Below, piece after piece: positions 33,002 to 42,706 of a stretch of DNA of 64,000 bases (position 1 is the stretch's first letter; every line of letters begins with the position of its first letter). Made by a program: the position numbers and the translations under genes. The notes beneath the pieces were generated by a model, which ran no database searches, was not told where the DNA came from, and worked only from the letters and a program-made list of their open reading frames with translations. Source of the DNA: Crocinitomicaceae bacterium (GTDB lineage: Bacteria > Bacteroidota > Bacteroidia > Flavobacteriales_D > Crocinitomicaceae). The stretch is from positions 1-64,000 of the forward strand of contig JAQWFQ010000012.1 in assembly GCA_029238665.1 (NCBI GenBank), read 5' to 3'.

Positions 33002-33763
33002 ATGAGAATTGTCACAGCTCCATTTTCTTTACTTTGGAAATTGCACATTGCAATCGTCTTTTTGTTGACGACAATTCTATTTTACCCCTTAATTTTACCC
33101 TTTCTTTTTTCAGAGAAATCAAAGAAACATTCGTTTAAGTTTTTTGTTGCCTGGAGTTGGTGCGTTCGTATTTTTTGCTTCTATTTTGTGGTTAAAAAAT
33201 TAGACAATCCCCTTCCAAAAGGCCCCTATATTATCATCGCCAATCACATGTCATATTTAGACATTTTCTTGATGCCCTCAATCTTCCCCAAGAATAGGTT
33301 CTTATTTCTAGGAAAGAGCGAAATTTTAAAATATCCGCTAATCAAAACGTATTTCAAACGATTAAACATACCTCTTTTTCGCAAAAATCCAATTAAATCA
33401 GCGAAAGCACTTATTCGATCAAAGCAAGAGATGAAAAAGGGGTGGTCGTTGATTATTTTTCCTGAGGGGTCTATACCGGATGTTGACCTTCCTAAAATGA
33501 TTGAATTTAAAGAGGGCGCTTTTCAATTGGCAAAGAGTTGTCGCGCTCCAATTGTGCCTGTAACATTTACAAATAACCACAAGTTGTTGAGTGATCCATC
33601 TCATGTGTTTGGACCAGCAAGACCTGGAAATAGTTACGTCCATGTACACCCATTTATTACTGTTGATGAGGTGAAGTCATTAACCAAATCAGAGTTGAAG
33701 GATAAATGTTTCGACCTGATCAAGGGACCAATAGCAAAGCAGTATCCAGATTTGCAGGATTAG
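33002..33763 (+). CDS. 1-acyl-sn-glycerol-3-phosphate acyltransferase (PlsC family)
   Basis: From the ATG at 33002 the 253-residue protein has a membrane helix (about 14-36), the acyltransferase motif NHMSYLD (HX4D) and FPEGS, both essential in the family. It converts lysophosphatidate to phosphatidate or acylates a related lipid at the inner membrane. A GTG at 32972 would add 10 residues without support. Confidence 0.88.
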   Translation: MRIVTAPFSLLWKLHIAIVFLLTTILFYPLILPFLFSEKSKKHSFKFFVAWSWCVRIFCFYFVVKKLDNPLPKGPYIIIANHMSYLDIFLMPSIFPKNRFLFLGKSEILKYPLIKTYFKRLNIPLFRKNPIKSAKALIRSKQEMKKGWSLIIFPEGSIPDVDLPKMIEFKEGAFQLAKSCRAPIVPVTFTNNHKLLSDPSHVFGPARPGNSYVHVHPFITVDEVKSLTKSELKDKCFDLIKGPIAKQYPDLQD

Positions 33764-33781
33764 TATTACCTTTGTACCATC

Positions 33782-34072
33782 ATGAAAATATCAGAAGAGA
33801 CCGTAGACCATATTGCCCACCTAGCTCGCTTGGAGTTTGAAGGGGAAAGTAAAGATACTATCCGAGAAGACTTAAACCGTATAGTTGAGTTTATAGACAA
33901 GCTTAAGGAGGTGGAAACGGACAACGTGGAGCCATTAATCTACATGACAGACGAAGTAAATCGTTTGCGTGAAGATGATCCAAAGGTAACGCTGACTCAA
34001 GATGAGGTGCTTAAAAATGCACCTAAAAAGGACTCTGATTATTTCAGAATCCCTAAAGTGTTAGATAAGTAG
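33782..34072 (+). CDS. gatC: Asp-tRNA(Asn)/Glu-tRNA(Gln) amidotransferase subunit C
   Basis: The 96-residue protein matches GatC along its length (TVDHIAHLARLEF, NRIVEFIDKLKEVETDNVEP, NAPKKDSDYFRIPKVLDK). It wraps around GatA in the GatCAB transamidase. gatA and gatB are not in this window. Confidence 0.93.
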   Translation: MKISEETVDHIAHLARLEFEGESKDTIREDLNRIVEFIDKLKEVETDNVEPLIYMTDEVNRLREDDPKVTLTQDEVLKNAPKKDSDYFRIPKVLDK

Positions 34073-34103
34073 ACAGCCGACCTCTTTAATGTAGGGGCAA
34101 GGG

Positions 34104-35153
34104 TTAAAACTCCCAGTTATAATCTGCAAGATCTGTTAAGCACGCGCTTAACAAGTCTATACTTCCTTGAATATCATCTTTATTAGCCATTTCAATTACT
34201 TGATGTAAATGACGTGTCGGAATGGAGATTGCACCTGCAATTGACCCGCCCTCTGTCATCCGTTGAATACCTGCGGTATCTGTTCCGCCAGCGGTTAAAA
34301 TTTCAGGTTGCCATTTAATGTTGTGCTTGTCTGCAGTTTGTTTCATGAACTTAACCATTCTGTAATCGCAAATAGTTGCGGCGTCCATGATTTTAATTGC
34401 TGTGCCTGCTCCTAGTTCAGTAATCATTTCGTGTTTTGCTGCACCGGGCAAATCAAATGCGATTGTTGTATCTAGCCCGAACCCAAAATCAGGATTAATG
34501 CGCATTGCAGAAACATTAGCACCACGAATCCCAACCTCTTCTTGAACCGTAAATACACCGTAAACGTCATAAGGGACTTGAACATCTTTAAGCCCTTTAA
34601 GTGTTTCAATTAAGATGAAAACAGCCAAGCGGTTATCCAATGATTTTCCGTTGACACAATTCCCCATTTCTATAAATTCCCGCTCTCGTGTAATTGAATC
34701 ACCTACGGTTATATTCTTTTTTACTTCTTCAGCCGACAGACCGGTATCAATAAAATAGTCTTTAATTTTAGCCACCTTATTGCGCTCTTCAGCCGACATA
34801 ACATGAATAGGTTTTGATGACATAACGCCAATTACATCTTCTTTTCCATGAATAATTACACGTTGAGCAGTTAATGTTTTAGGGTCGAATCCGCCCAGTG
34901 TGTGGAAACGAATAAATCCATTGTCGTCTATGTGGGTTACAATAAATCCAATTTCATCCATGTGAGCCCCAATCATTACGCGTTTATCACCTGTTCCTCG
35001 TTTAATCGCATACACATTTCCCATGTTGTCTACTTCAACCTCATCAACAAAGTCTTTCACCTCACGAATAACAAGTTCACGTACTTTTTGTTCAAACCCT
35101 GGTGCACCTGGAGTAGTGCATATTTTATTTAATAATTCTGTATTAATTGCCAT
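34104..35153 (-). CDS. M42-family metallo-aminopeptidase
   Basis: The 349-residue protein shows the co-catalytic metal ligands of the M42/TET family: GAHMDEIGFI, LDNRLAVF, QEEVGIRGA, GLDTTIAFD, and TRHLHQVIEM near the end. It degrades short cytoplasmic peptides as a large oligomer. Length is normal for the family. Confidence 0.9.
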   Translation of the reverse strand: MAINTELLNKICTTPGAPGFEQKVRELVIREVKDFVDEVEVDNMGNVYAIKRGTGDKRVMIGAHMDEIGFIVTHIDDNGFIRFHTLGGFDPKTLTAQRVIIHGKEDVIGVMSSKPIHVMSAEERNKVAKIKDYFIDTGLSAEEVKKNITVGDSITREREFIEMGNCVNGKSLDNRLAVFILIETLKGLKDVQVPYDVYGVFTVQEEVGIRGANVSAMRINPDFGFGLDTTIAFDLPGAAKHEMITELGAGTAIKIMDAATICDYRMVKFMKQTADKHNIKWQPEILTAGGTDTAGIQRMTEGGSIAGAISIPTRHLHQVIEMANKDDIQGSIDLLSACLTDLADYNWEF

Positions 35154-35211
35154 GTTGTTTTTCTTTGATGACTAAAGGTAATAATCCTTTTATGATGTGT
35201 AACTTTACCCC

Positions 35212-35877
35212 ATGAACAAAGTTGTCTTTTTTGTAATATTTATGGTTGTGGGCGCTTCCGTTACCTACTATTACATCCAACCAAAGGAAAAAAATTTAGG
35301 TGTGATTAATCCGGTAGATTTACAGCCAGAAATGGTCGATGAATCGTTGCTTCTAGAACGAAAAGGATATGGGCATACAATTGGGGAGTTTTCCTTTCAA
35401 AATCAAAATGGAGAAACAATTACCCAAGCAGATGTTGACGGAAAGGTTTATGTAGCAGAATATTTTTTTACAACGTGCGGCTCTATTTGCCCTATAATGA
35501 ATCAGCAAATGCAGCGCGTTCAGAAAGTCTATCTAAGAGAGCCTGACGTGAAAATTTTAAGCTTTACGGTAAATCCTGAAACAGATACTGTTGAACAAAT
35601 GAAGCGTTATGCGCTACAACATGAAGCAAATGATGACCAATGGCACTTTTTAACAGGAACGAGAGAAGACTTATACCATTTAGCACGGAAGTCATACTTT
35701 GTTTTAAAGCCTGCCGAAGCTAAAAATTTAGGCGATGCCGGGAGTGATTTTATTCATACAAACAATTTTGTACTGGTAGATAGACAGCGCAGAATTAGAG
35801 GCTATTACGACGGCACATCAACAGCTGGAGTCGATTCACTCATTTACGATATTGGCCGATTGCTTAAAGAAGAATAA
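35212..35877 (+). CDS. SCO1/SenC family copper chaperone
   Basis: The 221-residue protein has an N-terminal membrane anchor (about 3-21), a thioredoxin fold with the copper motif C89-GSI-C93-P and the conserved His near residue 181 (DFIHTNNFVLVD). SCO proteins deliver copper to the CuA site of cytochrome oxidase. It is separate from the copper island and looks like a core gene. Confidence 0.9.
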   Translation: MNKVVFFVIFMVVGASVTYYYIQPKEKNLGVINPVDLQPEMVDESLLLERKGYGHTIGEFSFQNQNGETITQADVDGKVYVAEYFFTTCGSICPIMNQQMQRVQKVYLREPDVKILSFTVNPETDTVEQMKRYALQHEANDDQWHFLTGTREDLYHLARKSYFVLKPAEAKNLGDAGSDFIHTNNFVLVDRQRRIRGYYDGTSTAGVDSLIYDIGRLLKEE

Positions 35878-35886
35878 GGGCTGTGT

Positions 35887-36090
35887 TTAAGCGTCAGACT
35901 CTAATTCTTTAAGAATATCGTTGACATCACCCTCTGTTGAAGTTAACTTTGATTTACAGATTTTAATCAGTTCAGCGGCACGCTTTACCTTAATGCTTAA
36001 TTCATCTACGGTAATTTCACCGTCTTCTATGTCAGAGACAATTTGCTGTAATTCCTCAAATGCATCTGTGTATTTAATTTCCTTAGTCAT
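35887..36090 (-). CDS. xseB: Exodeoxyribonuclease VII small subunit
   Basis: The 67-residue protein is a typical XseB: YTDAFEELQQIVSDIEDGEI, two helices, ending in acidic residues. Its start overlaps the xseA stop by 8 bp, and the two subunits form the nuclease. Confidence 0.92.
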   Translation of the reverse strand: MTKEIKYTDAFEELQQIVSDIEDGEITVDELSIKVKRAAELIKICKSKLTSTEGDVNDILKELESDA

Positions 36091-37465
36091 TGTCTTTACG
36101 CGTTATTGTTGAGACCAATTTAAAGGTACTCGTTTTTGTTGTTATTTTATCTCCAAGCTCTACGGAATTATTTTCTCCAATGGTTTTTCCATTTATCGTA
36201 GTAATAGAATAGCCGCGTTTAAGCACATTAAGCGGGTCCATCAGCTTTATTGAATGCTCCAACTGACTTAATTCAATAGCTGTTTTATTTAGGGTTTGTT
36301 TGTACAGTATAGGAATGTTTCTTTTGACACGCTCTATTGTTTCTTGTTCTTGCCTAAGCCGGTATTTACTTGAGGTGATGGAATGTTCTTGAAGTCGAAG
36401 AACTTTGCTGCGGTTGTAAAACAAGTTTTCCCGAACCTCTGTTTTTAATTTTCGGCCGTGTTGAACAAGTATGTGGTTGGTGTTTGTAAGGTATTGTTTA
36501 GTCAAATGTTTAAAAGACTGTGAGCTTGTTCCAAATTGTGCACGCGCCTCTGTAAGCTTGTTCTTAGAATGCAGCTTGATGCTCTTGATCGCGTTTGTTA
36601 CCGGAGTTGAAAAATTGTGAAATGCTTGAATTAAGAAATCTCCTAACTCGGTTGGTGTAATTGAATTTCGGAACGAAACCATTTCTGCAACAGTTAAGTT
36701 TGTTGCGTGTCCAATTCCTGTAAGTATTGGTAATGGGAAAGATGCAATTGCTTTACAAAGTTGATATTCATTGTAACAAGACAGCCCAACTTCGCCACCG
36801 CCTCCACGGACAATTACTACGATATCAAAATGTGATTTCACCCGTTTTATAGCGTCCAATTGTTTAATAATTGAGCCCGACGCGTTGTCTCCTTGTAAAT
36901 AGGCAGGAAATAAGAATGTAAAGAATTGATACCCCCATGTGTTTGATTCTATGACATTCATAAAGTCCGAAAGTCCTTTACTTGATTCTGCTGAAATAAC
37001 AGCAACACGTTTTGGAAGAAGTGGAAAATTCAGGTGTTGGTTGGCATTTATTAGCCCCTCTTTTGTTAATTTCTTGAGGGTTTCTTGACGTTCCCGCTGC
37101 AGCTCCCCCAGGGCATAGTTAGGGTCTATATCCACAATTTGCAGACTCATTCCATAAGTTTCATGAAAACTAACCTTAACTTGCATGAGTAGGGTGGTGT
37201 CTTCCTTTAGTGGTTCTTTTACAAGGTGGATAAACCGTTTGTTTATTCGCTCATAATTATGACTCCAAATGGTTCCGCTTATTTGGGCAACAATACGCCC
37301 ATCTTCTTTTTGTAGAAGTTCAGGAAAACAGTGACCGCTAGCAAACCGGTTTAATTTATGCATTTCGACCTTTACCCAGTAAAGTTGCTGGTAGCGTTCT
37401 TCTATTGTTTTACGAATTGATGAGACAACTTGTTTAAGGGTAAATATTTTTTGATTTTCAGCCAC
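36083..37465 (-). CDS. xseA: Exodeoxyribonuclease VII large subunit
   Basis: The 460-residue protein has an N-terminal OB fold (YWVKVEMHKLNRFASGHCF), the catalytic domain with PKRVAVISAESSKGLSDF, VRGGGGEVGLSCYNE and GIGHATNLTVAE, and a C-terminal long coiled coil ending in KRGYSITTING. It degrades single-stranded DNA with XseB. Confidence 0.93.
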   Translation of the reverse strand: MAENQKIFTLKQVVSSIRKTIEERYQQLYWVKVEMHKLNRFASGHCFPELLQKEDGRIVAQISGTIWSHNYERINKRFIHLVKEPLKEDTTLLMQVKVSFHETYGMSLQIVDIDPNYALGELQRERQETLKKLTKEGLINANQHLNFPLLPKRVAVISAESSKGLSDFMNVIESNTWGYQFFTFLFPAYLQGDNASGSIIKQLDAIKRVKSHFDIVVIVRGGGGEVGLSCYNEYQLCKAIASFPLPILTGIGHATNLTVAEMVSFRNSITPTELGDFLIQAFHNFSTPVTNAIKSIKLHSKNKLTEARAQFGTSSQSFKHLTKQYLTNTNHILVQHGRKLKTEVRENLFYNRSKVLRLQEHSITSSKYRLRQEQETIERVKRNIPILYKQTLNKTAIELSQLEHSIKLMDPLNVLKRGYSITTINGKTIGENNSVELGDKITTKTSTFKLVSTITRKDND

Positions 37466-37643
37466 GGTATAAAGTTAATGGAATTCGAAGACTGATTTTT
37501 ACTGAAGTCCTGCACTGTAAACAAATATACGGTTTTTGACAAAGTCCGACACTTAAGCAGCTGTTTTCAATTGATTTCAGAGATACGATTACAATATCTG
37601 AAAATAATTTTCACCAAGAGATTAAGAAAACCTTCGATGGTAA

Positions 37644-38140
37644 TTATGTTGTTATTGGCGGAGGCGGATTAGGGTTGAATCCGGCAGTAGGGAAATTGAA
37701 AAAATGTGTAAAGTTGAATCCAAGTTGATTCACCGTAAATGTATATATTCCGCCACCGTTAGAGATGAAAACTTTATAGGACCCATCTGCGTGTTTTTTT
37801 GATGCTGCCATATAACGAGCCTGAGCGTTTACCAGGGCTTAGACTCGGCATTACAAAATTGTTTTGTGAAATGGCATCAATACCAATGTAATTTAGTGGT
37901 TGTGCGGGATTTCCAGTAGTATATTGAAGGGGTACAAGTGCTCCAAACAATTCACAAGGTGAGTTAAGGTAAAGGTCATTTAGTAAAGACATGTCTAGCA
38001 AAAACAAATAGGGAATTTTTTCAGAAAAGCCATTATTTATTACAGTAGATACGATGTAGTAACGTGAGCAATTTGCAGGGTCAGGCACAATTAGAATTTC
38101 TGATGCCCCTTTTGCTATACTTTGTGGCGATTGGTTGTCA
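37644..38140 (-). pseudogene. Frameshifted fragment of a large T9SS-secreted protein (5' or internal part)
   Basis: Minus-strand frame A reads ASEILIVPDPANCSRYYIVS, then to NFVMPSLSPG. At about 37831 the homology continues in another frame as VNAQARYMAASKKHADGSYK, then VFISNGGG to PPPPITT and a TAA at 37644-37646. A single-base insertion in the CCTGG stretch explains the shift. VPDPANCSRYYIVST is typical of the N-terminal region of giant Bacteroidota secreted proteins. No start codon with a signal peptide is found. The end near 38140 is an estimate, because the plus-strand fragment begins there. Confidence 0.6.
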
Positions 38141-38741
38141 AAGTTTGGATAGCATTGTTGTTGTAGATGAAATAAACACAACAGCTGCAGACTTTACCGT
38201 AAATCCAGTATCGGGGGCAGCGCCATTAAATGTAACACTACTTAATACTTCTCAGAATGCAACTCATTTTGAATGGTTTACTTCAACGAACTCAGGAACG
38301 GTTTCAACGGGAGCAATACCCCCCAGTTTTTTTACTACTTCAAACGATTATATTATAGAGCTTGTTGCTTGGCAACTTGATCCAGCTTGTGCTGACACAA
38401 CGTTCAAAACAGTGTTTGTGTACGATTCTCTTATGGTTCAAATTCCGAATGTGTTTACTCCAAATGGTGATGGAACAAACGACTTTTTTACTGTTTTAAG
38501 TAACTTACCGCTTCATTGCGAAGTTGTAATTTTGAACCGTTGGGGAAGTGTGGTTTTCGAAACAGAAAAAAACATTTCAGATGGCACAACAAACTTATGG
38601 AACGGGTCAACATACCAAAATACCGTTAATGCAGGGGTTTATTTTTATCAATTACGCTTTGACGCGTCAGAAGACACCCCTTTAGGAATGAACGTAGACT
38701 TACCCTTAGAAAGGTCTGGGTTTGTAGATGTTAGACCGTAG
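38135..38741 (+). pseudogene. C-terminal fragment with gliding-motility-type (T9SS type B) sorting domain
   Basis: The plus frame encodes a PKD-like domain (ADFTVNPVSGAAPLNVTLLN, WFTSTNSG) and a CHU_C/type B sorting domain (VFTPNGDGTNDFF, ILNRWGSVVF, WNGSTYQNTVNAGVYFYQL). An open frame extends back to a GTG at 38064, but that part is the complement of the minus-strand fragment and gives no signal peptide. I read it as the 3' end of the same or a related large gene, now separated from its 5' part by an inversion or deletion. Confidence 0.6.
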
Positions 38742-38842
38742 GTTGTGTTGAATTAGAACACAAAACTTCATTCATAGCTCAACGAGTAGAAGTGTTCATC
38801 AAACACACATCATTTTGATAAAATGATTTTTATAAATGTTGC

Positions 38843-38850
38843 TAACTTTG
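38843..38850 (+). promoter_or_regulatory. Candidate promoter of pgk
   Basis: TAACTTTG fits the Bacteroidota -7 consensus and lies 19 bp before the ATG at 38870. A TTTG at 38814-38817 could be the -33 box, with a rather long spacer of 25 bp. Confidence 0.5.
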
Positions 38851-38869
38851 CATCCTTAAACCTCAAGAA

Positions 38870-40063
38870 ATGCAAGATATAAGCACATACAATTTTAAAG
38901 GAAAAAGAGTTTTAATTCGAGTTGACTTCAATGTTCCAATGAATAAGGAAACATTAGAGGTTACTGATAACACGAGGATTAGAGCTGCAGCCCCGACCAT
39001 TAAACATATTTTGGATAATGGAGGAAGCGTTGTTATTATGTCGCATTTAGGCCGACCAAAAGATGCGTCAGAATCAAGGTTTTCATTAGAGAACATTGTA
39101 GAAGATACATCAAAGGTATTGGGTGTAGATGTAAGGTTTGCGGGTGATTGTATCGGAACAGATGCACTTAAAATGAGTGCCGAATTGAACCCAGGCGAGG
39201 TTATGATGCTTGAAAATGTTCGTTACTACAAGCAAGAAACTACCGGAACAGAGAGCTTTGCAGAAATTTTAGCTAAACATGGCGATACATTTGTTAATGA
39301 TGCCTTTGGAACAGCACACCGTGCACACGCAAGTACAACTGTAGTTGCAAAGTTTTTTCCAAACGATAAAATGTTTGGATTCTTGATTGAAGGTGAAATC
39401 AGAAGTGTTGATAAAGTATTAAACAGTACAGAAAAACCATTGACAGCAATTGTGGGTGGTGCAAAAGTGTCTTCTAAAATTACAATTATCGAACGTCTTT
39501 TAGACACCGTTGACAACCTGATTGTAGGAGGAGGAATGGCGTATACCTTTGTTAAAGCAAGCGGAGGAAAAGTAGGAAATTCGTTAGTAGAAGACGACTA
39601 TTTAGACATGGCAAAGCGAATTATGACTGACGCTAAAGCGAAGGGTGTACACTTACATATTCCGACGGATACCATTATAGCGGATGCGTTTAGTAACGAT
39701 GCAAACATAAAAGAAGTCGACATCACTGAAATTCCTGATGGTTGGATGGGCCTAGATGTTGGGTCTCAAACGGCAGCAGAATGTGCAGAAATAATTTCTA
39801 ATTCTCGCCTAATTTTATGGAACGGTCCTATGGGTGTTTTTGAAATGGAAAATTTTCAAGCGGGCACCGTTGCAGTTGCAAATGCAATTGTTGCAGCGAC
39901 AGCTAAAGGGGCTTTTTCTCTAATAGGAGGGGGCGATTCTGTTGCGGCAATTAATCAGTTTAACCTTGCAGATAAGGTAAGCTATGTTTCTACCGGCGGT
40001 GGAGCAATGTTAGAATATTTAGAAGGGAAAGAACTTCCAGGAATAAAAGCAATTAGAGGCTAG
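38870..40063 (+). CDS. pgk: Phosphoglycerate kinase
   Basis: The 397-residue enzyme has RVDFNVPM near the start (substrate site), SHLGRPK, the NDAFGTAHRAHAST loop, GGAKVSSKI and the nucleotide loop GGGDSVAA near the end. It makes ATP from 1,3-bisphosphoglycerate in glycolysis. Length is normal. Confidence 0.96.
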   Translation: MQDISTYNFKGKRVLIRVDFNVPMNKETLEVTDNTRIRAAAPTIKHILDNGGSVVIMSHLGRPKDASESRFSLENIVEDTSKVLGVDVRFAGDCIGTDALKMSAELNPGEVMMLENVRYYKQETTGTESFAEILAKHGDTFVNDAFGTAHRAHASTTVVAKFFPNDKMFGFLIEGEIRSVDKVLNSTEKPLTAIVGGAKVSSKITIIERLLDTVDNLIVGGGMAYTFVKASGGKVGNSLVEDDYLDMAKRIMTDAKAKGVHLHIPTDTIIADAFSNDANIKEVDITEIPDGWMGLDVGSQTAAECAEIISNSRLILWNGPMGVFEMENFQAGTVAVANAIVAATAKGAFSLIGGGDSVAAINQFNLADKVSYVSTGGGAMLEYLEGKELPGIKAIRG

Positions 40064-40120
40064 GTTTATTTTACAATGATTTTAAGTAAATTCGAGTTTT
40101 ACCCCCCCCAATTGATCTAA

Positions 40121-40981
40121 ATGAAAAAGCTAAAATCACTCTATCACTTTCTTTCTAAGAAACGACAAACAATCCATTTAGATTATCCAGTCAAATTTAA
40201 GCCTCGTTTTGGGCATGGATCAAATAAGTCGAAAAGTGCGCTTTACCCAATTATTAACGAGAATAGAACAGAATATGCCTCTTTATTGAGCTTATTTAAT
40301 GCATACGGAAGTATCTTTCAAAGTATAAAGCTGTCTAGCGATGAAACCGATGAAAATCAACCTGCTTGGAACAACGAATTCCTTCCGGGGTTAGATATAA
40401 TTGCGCTGTATGCGTTAGTGGCAGAGTTTAAACCTAAAAAGTACATTGAGGTTGGGTCAGGAAACTCGACAAAGGTGGTTCGTAAAGCAATCGTTGATCA
40501 TAAACTAACAACAAAAATAACGTCCATCGACCCTTTTCCTAGAGCAAACATTGATCATTTAGCAGACAATGTACTGCGTTTTCCCATTGAAAACATGGAC
40601 GACCATTCGGCGTTTAAACAATTGGAGGCAGGAGACATTTTGTTTATAGACAACTCACACAGAGCGCTTCCAAACTCGGATGTTACGGTTTGTTTTCTTG
40701 AAATTTTACCAATCTTAAAACCAGGTGTCATTGTTCATGTTCACGACATTTACATTCCGTATGATTATCCACAGTTTATGTGTGATAGAGCCTATTCAGA
40801 GCAATATGTACTGGCGGCCTTTATCTTAGCGAACCCAACAAAGTATAAAACAATCATGCCAAATTACTTTGTTAGTGAAGACAAGGAGCTTCGTGAAATT
40901 CTTAGTCCAATTTGGGCGCTTAAAGAATTGGATTCAGTGGAAAGGCACGGAGGATCGTTCTGGTTTCAGATTCAAGAATAA
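40121..40981 (+). CDS. Class I SAM-dependent methyltransferase (Methyltransf_24-like)
   Basis: The 286-residue protein has a Rossmann-type SAM motif, KYIEVGSGNSTKVV (about 107-120), a following acidic strand end (TKITSIDPFPR), and GDILFIDNSHRA and VHVHDIYIP, typical of the Methyltransf_24 group. The substrate is unknown. The gene lies 57 bp after pgk on the same strand. Confidence 0.75.
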   Translation: MKKLKSLYHFLSKKRQTIHLDYPVKFKPRFGHGSNKSKSALYPIINENRTEYASLLSLFNAYGSIFQSIKLSSDETDENQPAWNNEFLPGLDIIALYALVAEFKPKKYIEVGSGNSTKVVRKAIVDHKLTTKITSIDPFPRANIDHLADNVLRFPIENMDDHSAFKQLEAGDILFIDNSHRALPNSDVTVCFLEILPILKPGVIVHVHDIYIPYDYPQFMCDRAYSEQYVLAAFILANPTKYKTIMPNYFVSEDKELREILSPIWALKELDSVERHGGSFWFQIQE

Positions 40982-41097
40982 GCTGAAAATTTATAATTGT
41001 ACAACAGCGGTTAATTCATCGTACATCTCCTTCTATTAGTCTTAGAATAAAATTATCTTTGTTCTTTGCCTTCGGGGATTGTATTAAACCAAGAGAA

Positions 41098-42639
41098 ATG
41101 GATAAAAATCAAGAGTTAAAAGATAGAAGAGAAGCGACCAAGTTAGGTGGTGGAGCAAAACGAATAGAACGTCAACATTCACAAGGGAAGCTGACTGCTC
41201 GTGAGCGCGTTACAGCATTGTTGGACGAAGGATCGTTTAATGAGGTTGGCCAATTTGTTGAGCACCGTTCTACGTCTTTTGGCTTAGAAAAAAATAAAAT
41301 ACCTGGAGATGGGGTTGTTACTGGTTTTGGAACAATTCACGGAAGGGTTATTTATGTTTTCTCTCAAGATTTTACAGTGCTTGGGGGGTCTTTATCTGAA
41401 ACGCACGCAGCTAAAATTTGCCGAATCATGGACTTGGCTATGCAGAACGGAGCACCTCTAATTGGATTGAATGATTCTGGAGGCGCACGAATTCAAGAAG
41501 GTGTGGTTTCATTAGCGGGTTATGCAGATATTTTCTATCGAAATACAAGGGCATCGGGAGTTATTCCTCAAATAAGTGTAATTATGGGGCCTTGTGCTGG
41601 TGGAGCTGTTTATTCTCCTGCATTGACGGACTTTACAATCATGGTTGAAGACACTTCTTACATGTTTGTAACAGGACCAAATGTTGTTAAAACGGTAACG
41701 CACGAAGAGGTAACTTCTGAAGATTTAGGAGGGGCAAAAGCCCATGCTGAAAAATCAGGAGTGAATCACTTTACCGCAGAAAATGACATCGATGCCTTGC
41801 AACAGGTGCGCGACTTAATTACGTTCATGCCTCAAAATGCAAATGAATTGGCGCCGAGCCCATCTGTTTTTGCGTTTAATAAGTCAAAGCTAGAGACAAT
41901 TAAAAATATACTTCCTGAAAACAATACACTTCCTTACGACATTCGTAAAGTGGTAGACGCTGTAATAGATGATGCAAGTTTTAGAGAAGTCCATGAAGAT
42001 TTTGCTAAAAACATTGTAATTGGTTTTGCGCGTGTAGAAGGACGAACAGTAGGTGTTGTTGCTAATCAGCCTGCTTCAATGGCGGGAGTTTTAGATATAG
42101 ATTCTTCTCGAAAAGGGGCACGTTTTGTTCGTTTTTGTGATGCGTTTAATATTCCGTTATTGGTTTTTGAAGATGTTCCGGGTTTCTTACCTGGTACCGA
42201 TCAAGAGTGGAGGGGTATTATTACACATGGTGCAAAATTGCTATATGCATTTGCAGAGGCAACAGTTCCTAGAATTACAATTATTACGCGTAAGGCTTAT
42301 GGTGGAGCATTTGATGTAATGAACTCTAAAAGTATTGGTGCAGATTTAAACTTTGCATGGCCAACTGCAGAAATAGCCGTAATGGGAGCAAAAGGAGCAG
42401 CAGAAATTATTTTTAAGCGTGAAATAGCGGCCGCAGAAGATCCTCAGGCAAAATTATTGGAAAAAGAAGCTGAATATGCAGAGATGTTTGCTAATCCATA
42501 CAGAGCAGCAGAACGTGGCATCGTTGACGATGTTATTCTTCCAGAAGAAACGCGCGCTAAAGTCATAGCTGGGTTCAAAATGTTAGAAAATAAAGTTGAA
42601 GCTTTACCGAAAAAGAAACACGGAAACATTCCTTTGTAA
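41098..42639 (+). CDS. Acyl-CoA carboxylase, carboxyltransferase beta chain (propionyl-CoA type)
   Basis: From the ATG at 41098 the 513-residue protein matches PccB-type carboxyltransferases: [68 protein letters not shown], ending GNIPL. It carboxylates propionyl-CoA or a similar acyl-CoA with a biotinylated alpha chain (not in this window). The frame opens 13 codons earlier, but [13 protein letters not shown] is the conserved N-terminus. Confidence 0.92.
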   Translation: MDKNQELKDRREATKLGGGAKRIERQHSQGKLTARERVTALLDEGSFNEVGQFVEHRSTSFGLEKNKIPGDGVVTGFGTIHGRVIYVFSQDFTVLGGSLSETHAAKICRIMDLAMQNGAPLIGLNDSGGARIQEGVVSLAGYADIFYRNTRASGVIPQISVIMGPCAGGAVYSPALTDFTIMVEDTSYMFVTGPNVVKTVTHEEVTSEDLGGAKAHAEKSGVNHFTAENDIDALQQVRDLITFMPQNANELAPSPSVFAFNKSKLETIKNILPENNTLPYDIRKVVDAVIDDASFREVHEDFAKNIVIGFARVEGRTVGVVANQPASMAGVLDIDSSRKGARFVRFCDAFNIPLLVFEDVPGFLPGTDQEWRGIITHGAKLLYAFAEATVPRITIITRKAYGGAFDVMNSKSIGADLNFAWPTAEIAVMGAKGAAEIIFKREIAAAEDPQAKLLEKEAEYAEMFANPYRAAERGIVDDVILPEETRAKVIAGFKMLENKVEALPKKKHGNIPL

Positions 42640-42706
42640 TAAAAGGCGTAACAATAAAAGACAACCAGCGAAGTATACTAACTTTGCGCTCGAACAATTT
42701 TAAATT

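Noticed and set aside
38064-38134. GTG at 38064 as start of the gliding-motility-type protein
   Set aside because: This part is complementary to the minus-strand coding fragment and gives no secretory leader, so coding sense begins nearer 38135.
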